A DNA stretch of 64,000 nucleotides from Eucommia ulmoides (GCA_016647705.1 CM028340.1:11299001-11363000), one strand, 5' to 3'. Shown: positions 22,561 to 34,882, counted from the stretch's first letter. Numbers and translations are program-made. The notes: generated by a model from the sequence alone, not told the origin.

Positions 22561-23339
22561 AAAATCATTAGTCACTTTTCTGCAGTAATTAATTATATTT
22601 ATAGCTAATAAAATAGTCGTTGTTCTTATTTTGTCAAGTAGCCGTTATTGTTTGCCTATATAATTAGATTTTATTGTAATAGAAATACATATTTGATTAA
22701 TTGATTACTCAATTATTTGAGTAAAAATAAATAAAATTCCAGCTATTGTTATTATTAGTTTTTATTTTATTTTTTCAATTGGCCTCCTTCATCAAGTGGT
22801 AGTGGCAGTAAATTTTTGTTATGGTGGTGGTAGTGATTAGTTTGGTCGTATGATCACTGACGGTTGTGATGGTATTAAATTTTGTGATATCAATGAATAT
22901 TTGTTTTAATAATAAATGGTTGTTGTAACTACAATGGTAGTAAGCAATAGTCGTCATGGTGGTGGTGATTTTGATGCAATGACTGACGCGTATGTTCGAT
23001 AGTGTTGATGATGATAGTAAATTATTACTGTAGTTGTGATAGTGATATAGTGATAAGGAATGTTTGCAGTGGTAGAAGTGTTTTATTGCGGGAAAAAATT
23101 ATTGAGGGGCATTTTTGTGATGGAAAATTATATATTTTTCGGGTTTTTGTTTAAAAAAAGTAGGGATGAAATAATTCTATTTAATGTATGAACAATTTTG
23201 GGGGTGCCGAAGTGAACAATTCGGCAATCAAATTTTCTTTTTTTCCTTTGCTTTCTCAAAAAACCAAACAGCCAAAATCAAATCGGAGATTAAAGTGGTG
23301 TAATTTTTAGTGTTTTTGCTCCAAAAAAAAATTGTGAAT
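22561..23339. other. AT-rich spacer with decayed trinucleotide repeats
   Basis: No gene seen. 22561-22740 may be the short 3' LTR or tail of the chromovirus (it holds TATATAATTAG near 22660), but no boundary could be fixed. 22790-23090 is a worn GGT/GAT/GTA-rich stretch (TGGTGGTGGTAGTGAT and similar). Confidence 0.5.
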
Positions 23340-23650
23340 AAAAACATAAATATATGGGCAACAAAAATCTATTTTTGTTTTTCTCTCAGATTTTTGGAAT
23401 AAATTTTGGACAATGTAATGGAATTGTTACAAAAGTTTTGCTTTTGATCTTGGAACATAAATATAATAAATTTTGGACAATGTAATGGAATTGTTACAAA
23501 AGTTTTGCTTTTGATCTTGGAACAGAAATATAATGGAATTGTTCCGAAAACAACTTATTGCTTTTGTTCCCAAAAACATGGAACAAAAATAAAAATCTGA
23601 GAACAATTATATTTTGTTCTAAAAAAATGTTCTGAAATTTTAAGAGCCTA
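23340..23650. repeat. Fold-back (MITE-like) repeat with a 67-bp tandem duplication
   Basis: AACAAAAATCTATTTTTGTTT and TCTCAGATTTTTGG at the left pair with AACAAAAATAAAAATCTGAGA at the right, so the region can fold back. In the middle a 67-bp unit starting AAATTTTGGACAATGTAATGG occurs twice in tandem (23401-23467 and 23468-23534), almost identical, so that duplication is recent. A related text lies at 31390-31500 in the PPR intron. Confidence 0.6.
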
Positions 23651-23985
23651 AGAAAAAGAGTCGTTTTTTTTTTCTTCGTATATCTAATCGAATATAAACA
23701 AAAAACTGAGAAAAAAAAACACTAAACAAACAGGCTTAAGTTAACCACATCTTTCTCTACCCTACATAAAAAAATTTAAAAAACCAAAACCTTTTAATTT
23801 ACATTAAGTTTACTAATCTATCCAACACATTATATCTTTTAACTTACGCATTCCCTGTCTGGTCTGAAATTTGCTGCCACTTGGCGTTCTCCCATTGGCT
23901 AACCAACCCCACATACCCATCTGCCGAACCAATAGCAAACTCCTCCAATGAGCTCACGGTCACAGACAATCCAGCGCACAACACT

Positions 23986-26470
23986 CTAATCCCAACCTCG
24001 GCCATTTTCTCGGCACTCATCTCCTCCTCCTCCCCCCCCCTCCTCCAACCGCCCCATCTCTACCATCACTTTCCCTCCGGATTCTGGCACCGCCCCGCGG
24101 GAAGTCCTCCACGACTCCTCCCTCATCTGCCTCCCCCCATACAGAGACCCGAGCCCAGCTGCAAAAAAATCAAGACCGTCGAGAACTGGCCCCATGCGGA
24201 CCCCGTCGAGCAATCTCGACCATCCAATGCAAATTCCAAATATCGGGTGGGCCCCACTCGAACGGCGGGGGGACATTGGCGATCGCGAGTTGTCGCGATC
24301 CTGATGGAGGCAGCGCAGGAGCCACCCGGTGAGGGCACGAGCATAGGATCGCTGAGCGGCGATCCATGACTCGAAACAGGCTCGCCAATTCCTAAGCTCC
24401 AACTCCAGGGTGGAAGCTGAACGGGCTAACCCCTGGGGCTCCAAACCCGAACCCGATATAAACGGATATTTCTTCGATTTGGAAACCGAACCTGCGAGTA
24501 AGAGCTTGGCTTCATCCAAAGTACGCTTCTGGGATTGATGGCAATCAGCCATAACCTTCCACATTTTAGCCAATCTGTCAATAGAAAAAAATCTTCAAAA
24601 TTGAGTTCAAGAATTTGAAAAACACTTAAAAAAAAAAAAAAAAAGGGGGAGGGAGGGAGGGGGTGAAATGTCATACATACCCTTTTACCAATTCGAAAAG
24701 CTGAGGCTGCAATTCTTCATCCCTTAGAGTTTCGATCCTCTTCGAAATAGCTTCAACCGAGTGAATCGAAACCTTTATCTGTGTATGAAGGTCTCTGATG
24801 GCTGCCCTCGTTTTATCAACAGTTGATGGATCGGTTCCCCTCACATCTTGGTTCCTCAATTGAGCGCATTTCTTCTCGTATGCTATCCGAACCCGCTCAC
24901 CGGCCTGTCATAAACTTCGTATCATATTAAAATCCAAATAAAAAACATTTCTTTCCAAATTTATTGATTTTGAATTTCAACCAATATCTAAATATGAATT
25001 CAAATCATTTGATCTAAAATAAGATAATTTAGGCAACGCGAAACGAGCCCTAAGAATATTCATATAAAATATAATGCTGAAAATTAGGGTTTACCCGAAC
25101 TTCCTCGTAGAGTTTTTTCTCCCAGGCATATAGTCGATCTAGCGTCGATTGATGACTACCCGAAAGCATACAAGATTCATCAGAAAAATCGCTGCCACTA
25201 TCGTAATTTTCATCTCGAGAACTCGATGAATTCATCAAGAATCTCGACGAGGATGAACGAGATGAAGCTGATCGGATCAAAGCCACAGGATTCAGCATTT
25301 TTGCCGCTGCAAAAGAAAAAATAATAATAATTATCAGTATCCGTTTGAGGGAATCAAAAAATTAACCGATTCGAGGGGTAAAAACGTCAACCCAAATAAA
25401 AAATTTAAACCTGTGAGCTCGTTTGATGAAGAATATTGAGCCCTACTAGCTTCTAACATAGAAGAAACTTCCTTAGCCGAATTACAAATAATCTTAAACT
25501 GGGTTTCAAGATCTTTAATCACTTCATCCATGCTCGTCGGCCTTCGATTCACATAAACCGTAAATCCCGGCATCTCCTCATTAGCTTTTCGATCGCCAAC
25601 CGTTTCTTGATTGCTAACTTGTCCCGAATTTTGCGATTCCGACACTTCCAAACTTTGATTTTCAATGGGCTTTTTCAAATCACACTCGAATTCACTCCCA
25701 CTATCCGTTTCATCCTCCTCCTCATCATCATCATCTTCATCGTCAACGTCTTCAACCGTAACTTCTTCAACAAAATTGGAATTGATTTTGGGTTTCTCTT
25801 CGATTTCTTCCTGTTCCGTCTCCTCTTCCAATTCGGGAATCCCTTCTTCTTCACGAACCTGCCTTAGCCCATTGATATCATCATCAAAAGAAGTTCGATC
25901 AAGACTATTCCTCGTGGGATACCCATAATAATCCAGTGAAGAAAATGGGTTCCAAAAGAAATCCCATTGCGAATTTTGAGGTGAAGGTGGAGGAAAATTT
26001 GGTCGATTTTCCGGGGGATAATCAAAGATGGATGAATTCAACGGTCGAGATTGAACCGGAAAGAACCCATCATTCCCGTATTGGCGTAAAGGGGAGTAAG
26101 CTTCGATCCTAATAGTTTCGGGCGATTGAGGCCGCTCCTCTACAGAGACAGATGGATTCCCGCCGGATCTAAGGTAATTTATCTTCAAATTCGAGACGGG
26201 TTTTGAATTAATAGGCTTTATTTGGAAGGACTTTGGAGAAATTGATAAGAAATCAGTGGTTTTGAGAGAATTTAAAGAGAATTCTCGAGGCTCGTCGCCT
26301 TCTATATAGTCGCGAAGAGCGGCCGAGACTCGGTTTACGGCATGGATATAGGCAATGTGGCCGGAGGCGAAGCGGATTCTATGTTCGACAGCTTCCTTGA
26401 TGAAGTTTTTTCTGTCTTTACAGAGTTGAACTGCCTCTTCATCGTCCAATTTGGATGTAGAACATCCCAT
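23986..26470 (-). CDS. DUF630/DUF632 protein, four coding exons, 694 aa
   Basis: Plant-specific protein of the DUF630-DUF632 family, to which Arabidopsis NRG2 and rice REL2 belong. Exons on the minus strand: 26470-25411, 25306-25095, 24904-24681, 24574-23986; all introns are GT-AG and the sum is 2085 bp in frame to TAG 23988-23986. The start MGCSTSKLDDEE gives Gly2 and Cys3, an N-myristoylation and likely palmitoylation signal, so membrane attachment is expected. DUF630 covers residues 1-60 (LCKDRKNFIKEAVEHRIRFA). A Pro/Ser-rich and then strongly acidic linker follows (DDEDDDDEEEDE near residue 245). DUF632 runs from about 310 to the end (MDEVIKDLETQF; LYAWEKKLYEEVR; RVRIAYEKKCAQLRNQD; MWKVMADCHQSQ; ELELRNWRACFESWIAAQRSYA). 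Length is usual. The C-terminus is Gly/Glu-rich. The molecular function of the family is not settled; signalling roles in nitrate response and leaf shape are known for relatives. Confidence 0.92.
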
Positions 26471-26570
26471 CTCTCTCTCTCTCTCTTTCTTTTTTCTCTT
26501 ATGTTTTTTTGGGGATCGAATCGAAATGGAAATCGCGAAGGAGTTGTTGTTGATTGATTCTTTCGAAATT
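26471..26570 (-). promoter_or_regulatory. 5' UTR next to the DUF630/DUF632 start
   Basis: The 40 bases before the start on the minus strand are an AGAGAG-rich purine run (plus CTCTCTCTCTCTCTTTC at 26472-26490), common in plant 5' UTRs. No other in-frame ATG precedes the start at 26470 in this stretch. Confidence 0.55.
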
Positions 26571-27426
26571 CATAAGGAAATCCACAAGCTGTTCATATAG
26601 AGAGAGAAATCAAAAGCTATTCAAAAGCAGTTGAATTTGACTACAAAGGAAACAACTTTGCAATAGATTATAGGGTTCTTTTCTTAGTTTACAAGTTACA
26701 ATGAATACTTCGTAACATCAACCCGAAGAAACAAGGTAGTTTTTTATCAAGCCCCATTAATGAATAACTTCAAAATTCTCCGCAAGCAAAACCCAGTTGC
26801 AGGACAAAAAAAAAGTAATATATTTAGATGCATTTCCCACATCCATCACTAGATTTTCTAAATCACTATATAAATTAAAGGAGCCACTCAAGTGGAGGAA
26901 CTCCTTTTAACTTATATACTAAATTGGGGAACTCTCGTTGAGTAATAACTATTTTAACTCATATACTAAATTTGGGAACTCTCGACAGAAATCTAACCTA
27001 TCAATTATGACTATTGAACAGTGGAATTTAGATACATGATTCCAGGGGTGTTATTTCATGAATAAACCTTCACAAAGAACCCAATTTAAAAAAAAAAAAA
27101 AATGGAACCAGATAAACTAAGGGCTTGAACAAAAAACCCCACATCAGACAAAGATCATTTTTCTGATAATTCAACTTCAAAAGTATGGAGATTCAAGTAT
27201 AAAAGCATTCATGAATCAAAATCCATGTACGACGTACCTAAATTGAGAGGAAAAAAATGAAGAATTATTATGAAATGCTCAAGAAATTGTATTAAATTGA
27301 ACAAACCTGTTTCTGTTTGAAGCAATGGCAAAACCTCATGAATTCTATATGAACAGAACCGATTCTCAGGAACTGAAAATCAAGCAACACTGCGTGAACC
27401 GCGATAAGGGATAAGAATAATCGTAC

Positions 27427-27480
27427 CTGGGGTCGGATCGAGATGAAGAATGGCCAGACAGAGAGAGAGAGACGTTGAGA
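27427..27480 (-). other. Possible upstream non-coding exon of the DUF630/DUF632 gene
   Basis: The minus strand has a CT-rich leader (CTCTCTCTCTCTGTCTGGCC) followed by CGATCCGACCCCAG and a good donor GTACGATTATTC at 27426. A 5' UTR intron from here to somewhere near 26600 would fit the gene's orientation. Transcript evidence is needed; this is inference from one splice-like site. Confidence 0.35.
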
Positions 27481-28286
27481 GGAAAAGCAACGGTCAAAAT
27501 TAATTTAAAGTGGAGGAAACAGAAAAAAAATGCACAAAAGCGGAATAAAGGCTTTCAGGTGGGAGGCCAAGAAATTAAAGTAAAGAATAAGGCTAAATCT
27601 CACTTTGTTCCCCTGAAGTTTGAATCAGCTACACTTCGCTCTTTAATTTTTACATTTTCACAAATTGCCCTATAATATTTTATGGATTTTATCCAATTTG
27701 CCCGAACAAAATGTGTTGTAGAACATGTAAGAGACACAGATTCTTTTACTAAAGGAAAACCTTCTTTTTTATTCAAATGGACAAAAAGAAAAAGAGACAA
27801 GTGTAAAACATTGAGGTGAATTCTTCTACAATAAAAGCGACCAGAATCATGCAATGGGATAGTTGGACACAAAAATTATGTTTCTGTAAAACAGTAGGGG
27901 CGTAAGTGAAAGTTAATCCAAATTTAGTGGTGCAAAAGGATATGTTTCCGAACAATTATTTCAGGCTAGACGGTCTCGTCCCAAGGTTTTTAGCCAAATT
28001 ACATAATTGTCCTCGTGAGTGAACACCTTTTTATTGGTGACAATAATAAGCGAATGATCTTTCCTTTTTATTGGGTAATTATAACTTATTATGACTTGTT
28101 TGAACAAATGTCAAATTCTACTTTGAATTTCACTAAAAGGTGAAGAATTCAAAATTTTCCAATTGCATAATAATAATTTTTTGGTTCAATAGATTATTTC
28201 GTATAAAAAAATAAAAGTTAACAATCATGAGTTTAAATAGTTTCAAATTCACCGTATTAGTCATATTTAGAAGGTTTTTAATTTGG

Positions 28287-28290
<4 letters not shown>

Positions 28291-28321
<31 letters not shown>
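28291..28321. repeat. TA microsatellite
   Basis: About 15 TA units. Confidence 0.9.
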
Positions 28322-28324
<3 letters not shown>

Positions 28325-28383
28325 AAAATAAAAAAATTGATAAGGAAAAAAAAAAATCAAATTCATCCTTGAATACACTCTTA

Positions 28384-28897
28384 GATTGCATCTAAATAAG
28401 AGATTTGATAAATTTCTGAAATTTATAAACGTTATAATTTCATAATTTTGCATTTTAAAATTTCATCATTTACAAATTTTTATCTCGATAACTATTTTAG
28501 ATAACGAATTTGATTGCATAATTTCATAATTTTTTTATTTGGATAAACAAGTATTTATATATGAAAATTTGAAATTCAACCTGAAAATATATCTAATAAT
28601 ATAAAATTTATTTTAGTAATTTAATAATATCATTTTAATTATAATATTTTTTTTATTTTAATAATATAATTTTAATAATGTATAGTAGTAATATCATTTT
28701 TAATTATATCTATTAGGAAAAATTTGGAAGAATTTAGAAATAATACATGTTGAATCTTATTTTTTTCATTTGAAATTATATTTTATAAATTCAATGAATT
28801 TCAAATAATACTAAAAACAAAATATTTTATAAAAGAATTTATGAAATTATTTTTTAAAATAAAATCTCTTTTTGAATTACCTTATCCAAACGTAATC
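28384..28897. mobile_element. MITE, possibly Tourist-like, TTA target duplication
   Basis: 514 bp, very AT-rich, no ORF. Ends are inverted and imperfect: GATTGCATCTAAATAAG at the left and, reversed, GATTACGTTTGGATAAG at the right, with AGAGATTT following in both. TTA flanks both ends (28381-28383 and 28898-28900). The 3-bp TTA duplication suggests a PIF/Harbinger-derived MITE. Confidence 0.5.
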
Positions 28898-30099
28898 TTA
28901 ATTTTTTTTGTTAAATGTTATTAGAAGTTCAAACAACAATTTGGACTAAAAAATTCTGTCAAACATTTATTTTATTATTGCATTTCGAAAAAAAAAAAAT
29001 TAGAGAAATTTGTGTTTGAACTAAAAATAATTCAATATTTGTTGGGACATGGGGAAGGGGTGTGAATTAAAGGAATAAAAAGTTTGGAATGCCATGTATG
29101 GTAGAATAAATTCCTCAAAGAGATCAGGGCATTTTGGTCATTGTGAAATGAAGATGAAATTCTCGGGGGGTAAATTAGACATTCACCGAATGAAGAATTT
29201 GGGAAAGGCATAAAGGAAGTCGGTTGTAAAGCAAAAGACGACCGCCAGACCCACCGTATGTCTTTATAATTCGTTTTCCGAAATTACCCCCAGAAATTAC
29301 ATAAAATAATTGTAGTTTAGTGGCTCTTTTAATCTTGACAATTATTATTTATCCGCTCATTTGATAGGGGCAATTGAATCCGAAGTGGTGGATAAGGTGC
29401 AAGTTCAACCCGTTCTCTTTGCCTGACCCGCCATCAAGTTGGTCAGCGTTTAATTTTCGAATTTTTTAGTTTCACCTGCACAAGACCCGCTCCTTGTCCA
29501 AAACCTATCAGATAGAGTGATCATTTGCCCATACCCAATCTACCCAAATCCGTCCGAACCCGTAACCTTAATTTTAATAATTTATAAAATACCACCTAAA
29601 CCTAACATTTTACGAAATACCCCCATATATATAGGAAATTGAAAAGTAAAAACGGTGACTTCATTACCTGTGTCAACTCCTCAATTCTCTCTTTTTTCAA
29701 TTCTTTCTCTCCAATCTCAATCCTCTAACAAAATTTTGTGTTGCGACGCTAATCACTATTCAACGTCCATACTATAAAGTCTTGCAAAAAAATAATATAA
29801 AAATGGAGATGAAAAATTGTAGAGTTTTTTTTTAATAATAGATGTAAAAGAAAATTTTACTAAAAAAAAGTTGTAAATTTTTTTTTTTGGAATTATAAGA
29901 TATTAAAAAATAAATATTTAATATATTCAATCTTTATAAATTCAATATTTATAATTTTATTATTTAAAATTTAACACTTTTTTAACAATATTATGTGCTA
30001 AGTATTATAATTATTTCAGCAAAATTACTATTGTGCGTTATTTACAAAAATAAAATCGAAGAGAATTTAGGGAGAACGTCCACTCGGACGAAGCAAGCA
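28898..30099 (+). promoter_or_regulatory. Intergenic region and putative promoter of the PPR gene
   Basis: No gene seen. AT-rich with poly-A and poly-T runs; 29380-29560 has a worn repeat of CAACCCG and GACCCG words that reads like a decayed element. In the last 250 bases several TATA-like words (TATAAAG near 29776, TATAAAT near 29936) could serve the PPR gene; none is decisive. An in-frame ATG at 29995 is less likely as start than 30100. Confidence 0.4.
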
Positions 30100-33000
30100 A
30101 TGCAGAGAATCGGAAGGAAGAACGCTGCATACATATTTTCCCGCCATTTTTCGTTTCAAACAACCCATTTCAATACGTATAATTCACTACAATCTCTCAC
30201 GGAACACCTCTTATCCCTCTTAAAACAACGCATTTCTACCAAAGAGTTGCAGCAAATCCATGCCCAAATGCTCGTACACTCCATGAACAAATCCAATTTC
30301 GTCCTCGCCAAAGCCATCGACCTCGAGGATTTCAGCTACGCCTCCCTCCTCTTCTGCGGCATAGCCCCGCCGAACGACTACGCCTTCAACGTCATGATCA
30401 GGGGACTCTCCACCTCGTGGAAAAAGTACGATCTTGCTCTCGAATTCTACTACGAAATGAAGTTTCTGGGCTTGAAAACGAACAATTTCACCTACCCTTT
30501 TGTGTTTATTTCTTGCGGGAATCTCTCTGCTATAGATCACGGAAGATTGGCTCATTCCATGGTGTTGAAAACTGGGTTGGATGTGGATAAACACGTGAGG
30601 CATTCGTCGATCACAATGTACTCCAAGTGTAAGGAGTTGGATTGTGCACGCCAAGTGTTCGACGAAATGTGTGACAGAGATTTGGTATCTTGGAATTCGA
30701 TGATTTCAGGGTATTCAAAGATGGGTTTTGCTAGGGAAACTATGGATTTGTTCATGAGAATGAAAAAAGAAGGGCTGTCTCCTGACGAAATGACATTGGT
30801 GAGTGTTCTTGGGGCCTGTGGAGATTTGGGGGATTTGAATTTGGGGAAATCAATTGAGGGCTTTGTGGTGGATAATAAGGTGGAGATGAACTCTTATGTT
30901 GGATCTTCTCTGATTGATATGTATGGAAAATGTGGAGATATATTGTCTGCAAGGAGGGTTTTTGATAGCATGAAGAAGAAGGACATAGTCACCTGGAATG
31001 CCATGATCACTGGGTAAGTAATTCTTTCCTTTCTCTACTAATTTCATGTAGTAATTCTTTTGGATAAACCCTTCTTTATGTTCTTTGATATATGTAGCTT
31101 TATGTTTGGCCTCATGTTTAAACTTAGTTTTGAAAAAGCGAAATTGGAGCCTTTGCAATTGGAATTTGAAATGAGCGCAAGCAAAAAATTAGAAATTGGC
31201 ATGCGTTCACATCTAATTCTAATTCCAAAACTCCAATTCGATGCAACCAAACACAATCATAACATATTTGGATCAATCAATGGGGCAGATCAACTTCAAA
31301 TCATATGAAATGCATGAATTCATGTTGGCGAACAAAATGTAGAGCAAATAGGAGAATATAAGCACATGCATATATTTTTATCTTATCGTGGAAAAGAATT
31401 TATGTTTTTGTCCCCATTTGGCAACAATTCTTTGTCGTTCCACAAAATTTGTTCTAAAAATATGGGAGCTAAACGTAATTATGGGAACAAAAACACTAAA
31501 TGAACGGAGCTATTATTTTCCGTTCAAAGATACAGTATAAAAGGAGCCATGGTGATCTTTGATCTTGGTTTTACACAGTAAAACTTATTCTCTGCTTCAT
31601 TGCAAATTGTACCATTGTTTAAATATAATTAAAAAAAATTTACTTTTAGGGTGAAACTAGTGAACACCATAGAATCATGGCTTGGTAATGGACTATCAAT
31701 GAGACATGCAAAAGAAATTGCATTGAAAAACCAGCATTTCGAGAACTCTGTCTGCATTATGCATATTATTTCAAGCCCTTAAATGCAGTTTTTGGCCCTC
31801 GCCGATTGATCTATTCATTAAACTCATTTTTTTCCCCAAAACAATTTGGGTTTGTTTGGTTAACAATTCGAAACTTGAGTATTTATTTTTTGTTTTCGAA
31901 AACAAATAATTCAACTACTTATACTTCTACGCATAACTCAAAAATATTATACAAAACAATTTTTGTAATTTTAAATCAATCACATCACTTTTTTTTTTTT
32001 AATATTATACTTTTATTGTTTTAAAAAATATTTTTTATTTTCCTCTCTATTCACATTTCTCTCTCTCTCTCTCAATCAATTACATCAACAATCTCTCTCC
32101 TCATTTTTCAAAACTTTTAAGCAACCAAATCATATTTTTTATACTTGAACTTCCTTAACATTTTTCTAATAAAATGCCCATTTTCAAAAAAAAATTCAAA
32201 GCCCAAACCAGACAAGTTTTCAACATGTTCAAAAACTACCTTCGAAAACTGTAAAAAAATTGTTTTCAAATTCCAAAACAAATGGACCCTTATTGATTTT
32301 GATTCCAGTTTTTTTAATTTCTTACCCATGACAGATACGCGCAAAATGGATTCTCCGATGAGTCAATCTCACTGTTCAATTCCATGAAAAATACCTATTT
32401 GAACCCCGACAAGATCACATTAATTGGAGTTCTCCCCGCTTGTGCCTCCATTGGAGCCCTTGATTTTGGGAAATGGATAGATTCATATGCGTTGGAACAT
32501 GGCTACAAAAATGACATCTATCTCTCTACAGCATTAATCGATATGTATGCAAAGTGTGGTAGCTTAGATCAAGCATCAAGGGTCTTCGAGAACATGCCCA
32601 AAAAGAATGAAGTCTCTTGGAATGCCATGATTTCCGGTTTTGCCCTTGCCGGACGAGCCCAAGACGCCTTATTGCTATTCAATAGAATGCTAGACGAAGG
32701 CGGGCCCATGGCCCGACCGAATGACATCACATTTCTCTCACTGCTATCAGGATTTGTCCACGCTGGATTGGTCAACGAGGGCCGTCTATTGTTTGACATG
32801 ATGAGTTCATCTTTTGGGCTGGTTCCGAAAATCGAGCATTACTCTTGTATGGTCGATTTATTGGCTCGGGCTGGGCTTTTGTATGAAGCTTGGGACGTTA
32901 TTGAGAAAATGCCTGATAAACCAGATGAGATTGTACTAGGTTCATTGCTCGGTGCCTGTCAGAAGCTCGGAAATGTAGAAGTGAGCGAACGGGTTATAAA

Positions 33001-33277
33001 GCTTTCAATGGAAATGGAGCCTTTAAATGCTTGTAATTACGTGATTTCATCGAAGATTTATGCGAATATGAAGAGATGGGATGATTCGGCTAGGTTAAGG
33101 GTGCTGATGAGGGAGAAGGGGGTTGCGAAAATTCCGGGTTGTAGTTGGATTGAGGTGTGTTCTCGGGTTCATGAGTTTCATGCTCGTCACTCTTCGCATT
33201 CTGAATTGGAGAAAATTTACCAAGTTTTGGGAATTTTATATGAGGAAATGAAGATCAGAAGTATTGATCTTCTATAG
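30100..33277 (+). CDS. Pentatricopeptide repeat protein, PLS class with E motifs, two exons, 618 aa
   Basis: Sequence-specific organellar RNA-binding protein. Exons 30100-31013 and 32335-33277 join across a GT-AG intron (GG|GTAAGTA to ACAG|ATACGC) and give 1857 bp, 618 residues plus stop. The intron splits codon 305 inside a repeat (MITG/YAQNGF). I chose ATG 30100 because the product then starts MQRIGRKNAAYIFSRHFSF, a basic, Ser/Phe-rich leader typical of mitochondrial import; an in-frame ATG at 29995 would add 35 hydrophobic residues. PLS repeats run from about residue 45 (HAQMLVHS, YAFNVMIRGL, SWNSMISGYSKMG, DMYGKCGD, SWNAMISGFALAG). The E region ends with PGCSWIEVCSRVHEFHARHSSH. No DYW deaminase signature follows, so any editing role would need a partner. 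The protein resembles the product of Arabidopsis At2g34400 as I remember it. It looks intact. Confidence 0.93.
31014..32334 (+). other. Intron of the PPR gene, with MITE-like inserts
   Basis: 1321-bp intron, GTAAGTA donor and ACCCATGACAG acceptor. It contains worn element sequence: 31100-31270 (TGTTTGGCCTC... to ...GCAACCAAACACAATC), 31385-31530 (TTTGTCCCCATTTGGC... to ...AACACTAAATGAACGG, related to 23340-23650), and 31840-32290 (TTTGTTTGGTTAACAATTCG... to ...CCAAAACAAATGGACCC). The internal ORFs are not genes. Confidence 0.7.
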
Positions 33278-34882
33278 GGACTCGAGGATTACAAAAAAAA
33301 AAAAATTGTTTTTTTTGCTCTGTGGATTGTTTATGGGTCCTAAACTTCAGTTTGAAAATTCAAAATTGGGTCTTTTGAACCCCAAACCAAATTCAACAAC
33401 AAAATCAAAATCGAAATCCTAAACCAAATTGAAAATCGAAATCGATTTCAGTAACGATTGCGAAGACGATTTGGAAATCGAATTCAATAACGACTGCGAA
33501 GACGACAGCGACGAGAGGAGGAGGAACGATTTCGTGTTCGAAACCCGAGATTTGTCGATCTGAATCGAAGAACAGCTGAGACGACGATCGCGAGAGATAG
33601 GAGGCTAAGATCAAGAGAGGAGTCTAAGATCGACGATCGCGGGAAAGAGGAGGCTGAGATCGAGAGAGAAGGCTGAGACGACGAGCAAGAACCAAATCGG
33701 ATCGAGAGAGGAGGCTGAGATCGCGAAATGTTTGGGATGAAATTGGAACAGGGGTCTCATTAACTTTTGAAAAAATGACGAGCGCATCATTTTTCATGGG
33801 TTGAGTTTTTTTGTCACAAAAAAAAAAACAAGTTTTTTTTTGTTTCTCATTTCCTTAAGATTTTGAGAATCAATTCTCATTTTTTGGATTGGGTTGAGTT
33901 TTGTATTGCCAAATACGTTTCTAAAAAATACTCCCAGAATTTTTGGATTGGGTTGGGAACACTAAACCAAATGGGGCCTTAGTTTTTCTTTTGTACCTCT
34001 GTTGAAGAAAATATGAGATGCAACAGTTATACTATGTCAATATGCCACGTGATACGATCAACCAATGAAATGCATCTTTTTCTTCCTCGTGGAATGGGTG
34101 GATCAAGGGTGGAGATGATTGGTTGGTGACACCGTGTTATCAATATAACTGTTACATCTAATATATTTCTTTTCATGTATTGAATCTCCTGCAGGTCCAA
34201 AACTGCGGTTTGAAAATTCAAAAAATGGGGTTTTCGAAAGGTGATTTGGTCTCCTCCCCCGATGGATGAAAGGACCGCACTTCCAACAATTGTCTCATTG
34301 ATGATCAGAAGTCATTCCGTTCTTTGTGAACTCCATTTTTCTACTACCTAGGTAAGCATTTTTCTTATGAAACACTAAAGTGGTGCTTGTTTAATTTTCC
34401 GGTCTCTGTATTTCTTTTTTCTTTTTCCTTCCTGTTCTTGGAAAACTTGGAACATGAACAGGAAACAAGGAAAAATGTTTTTAAGTTCTGCTCGAATGTA
34501 TGTTGATCTTAAATTTCTGGATTCAGAGTAGAATTAGATTCTTGTTCTCTTGTTCCCGATCCAAGTTTTTTTGAGATCCAACACAAAAAACTTAACAAAT
34601 GCCAGACAAACCGCTACCTAAGCAAAGGGTCAATTCTTGGTATTTTTCACACTCAATTTCTAGTATAATCACAAGTTACATAAATGTGGTAATATTACTG
34701 AAAATGTATATTTGATAGTATTTAGCATAGGATTAATTATATATGTGTGTGTGTGTATTGTAATTAGATCTTAGTAAAACTTAATGTCTGTTAGCATTGA
34801 ATTTTCTTCATATTTTCTGATAAATTTCCCCTATGCTGATTTCAATGCTTTTACAGGAAATGAGAAGTCTGGTTTCTAATGA
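33278..34882. other. Region downstream of the PPR gene without a gene
   Basis: 33278-33370 is the likely 3' UTR (poly-A and poly-T runs near 33292-33320). 33371-33985 is a DNA element. 34186-34230 holds GTCCAAAACTGCGGTTTG then AAAATTCAAAA, a short text that recurs near 33338, 36164 and 36930. 34700-34760 has a small TG microsatellite. Nothing else is recognised. Confidence 0.5.
33371..33985 (-). mobile_element. Short DNA element, inverted copy of the 35117-36142 family
   Basis: The right end, read on the minus strand, is AAGGCCCCATTTGGTTTAGTG then TTCCCAACCCAATCCAAAAAT, closely matching the left end at 35117. The middle has AAATCGAAATCGATTTC repeats and GAGAGGAGGCTGAGATCG repeats near 33590-33725. 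The left edge is uncertain (about 33371). No transposase ORF; non-autonomous. Confidence 0.55.

Larger units (their letters stand above)
26571..28383. other. Intergenic region upstream of the DUF630/DUF632 gene
   Basis: Apart from the possible 5' UTR exon no gene is seen. 26880-27000 holds a short direct repeat (CTCCTTTTAACTTATATACTAAA and TATTTTAACTCATATACTAAA, each followed by GGGAACTCTCG). 27600-27680 and 27961-28020 read like worn transposon ends (TTTGTTCCCCTGAAGTTTGAA; ACATAATTGTCCTCG). A TA microsatellite is at 28291-28321. Confidence 0.5.

Noticed and set aside
24123..24388. Several GC-rich ORFs overlapping the fourth DUF630/DUF632 exon
   Set aside because: Shadows of the real coding frame in a GC-rich exon.
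25607..25928. Plus-strand ORFs with long Ser or Ile/Phe runs
   Set aside because: Antisense of the acidic linker of the DUF630/DUF632 protein.
30220..31256. Minus-strand ORFs of 66-144 codons
   Set aside because: Antisense shadows of PPR exon 1 and the intron; no known motifs.
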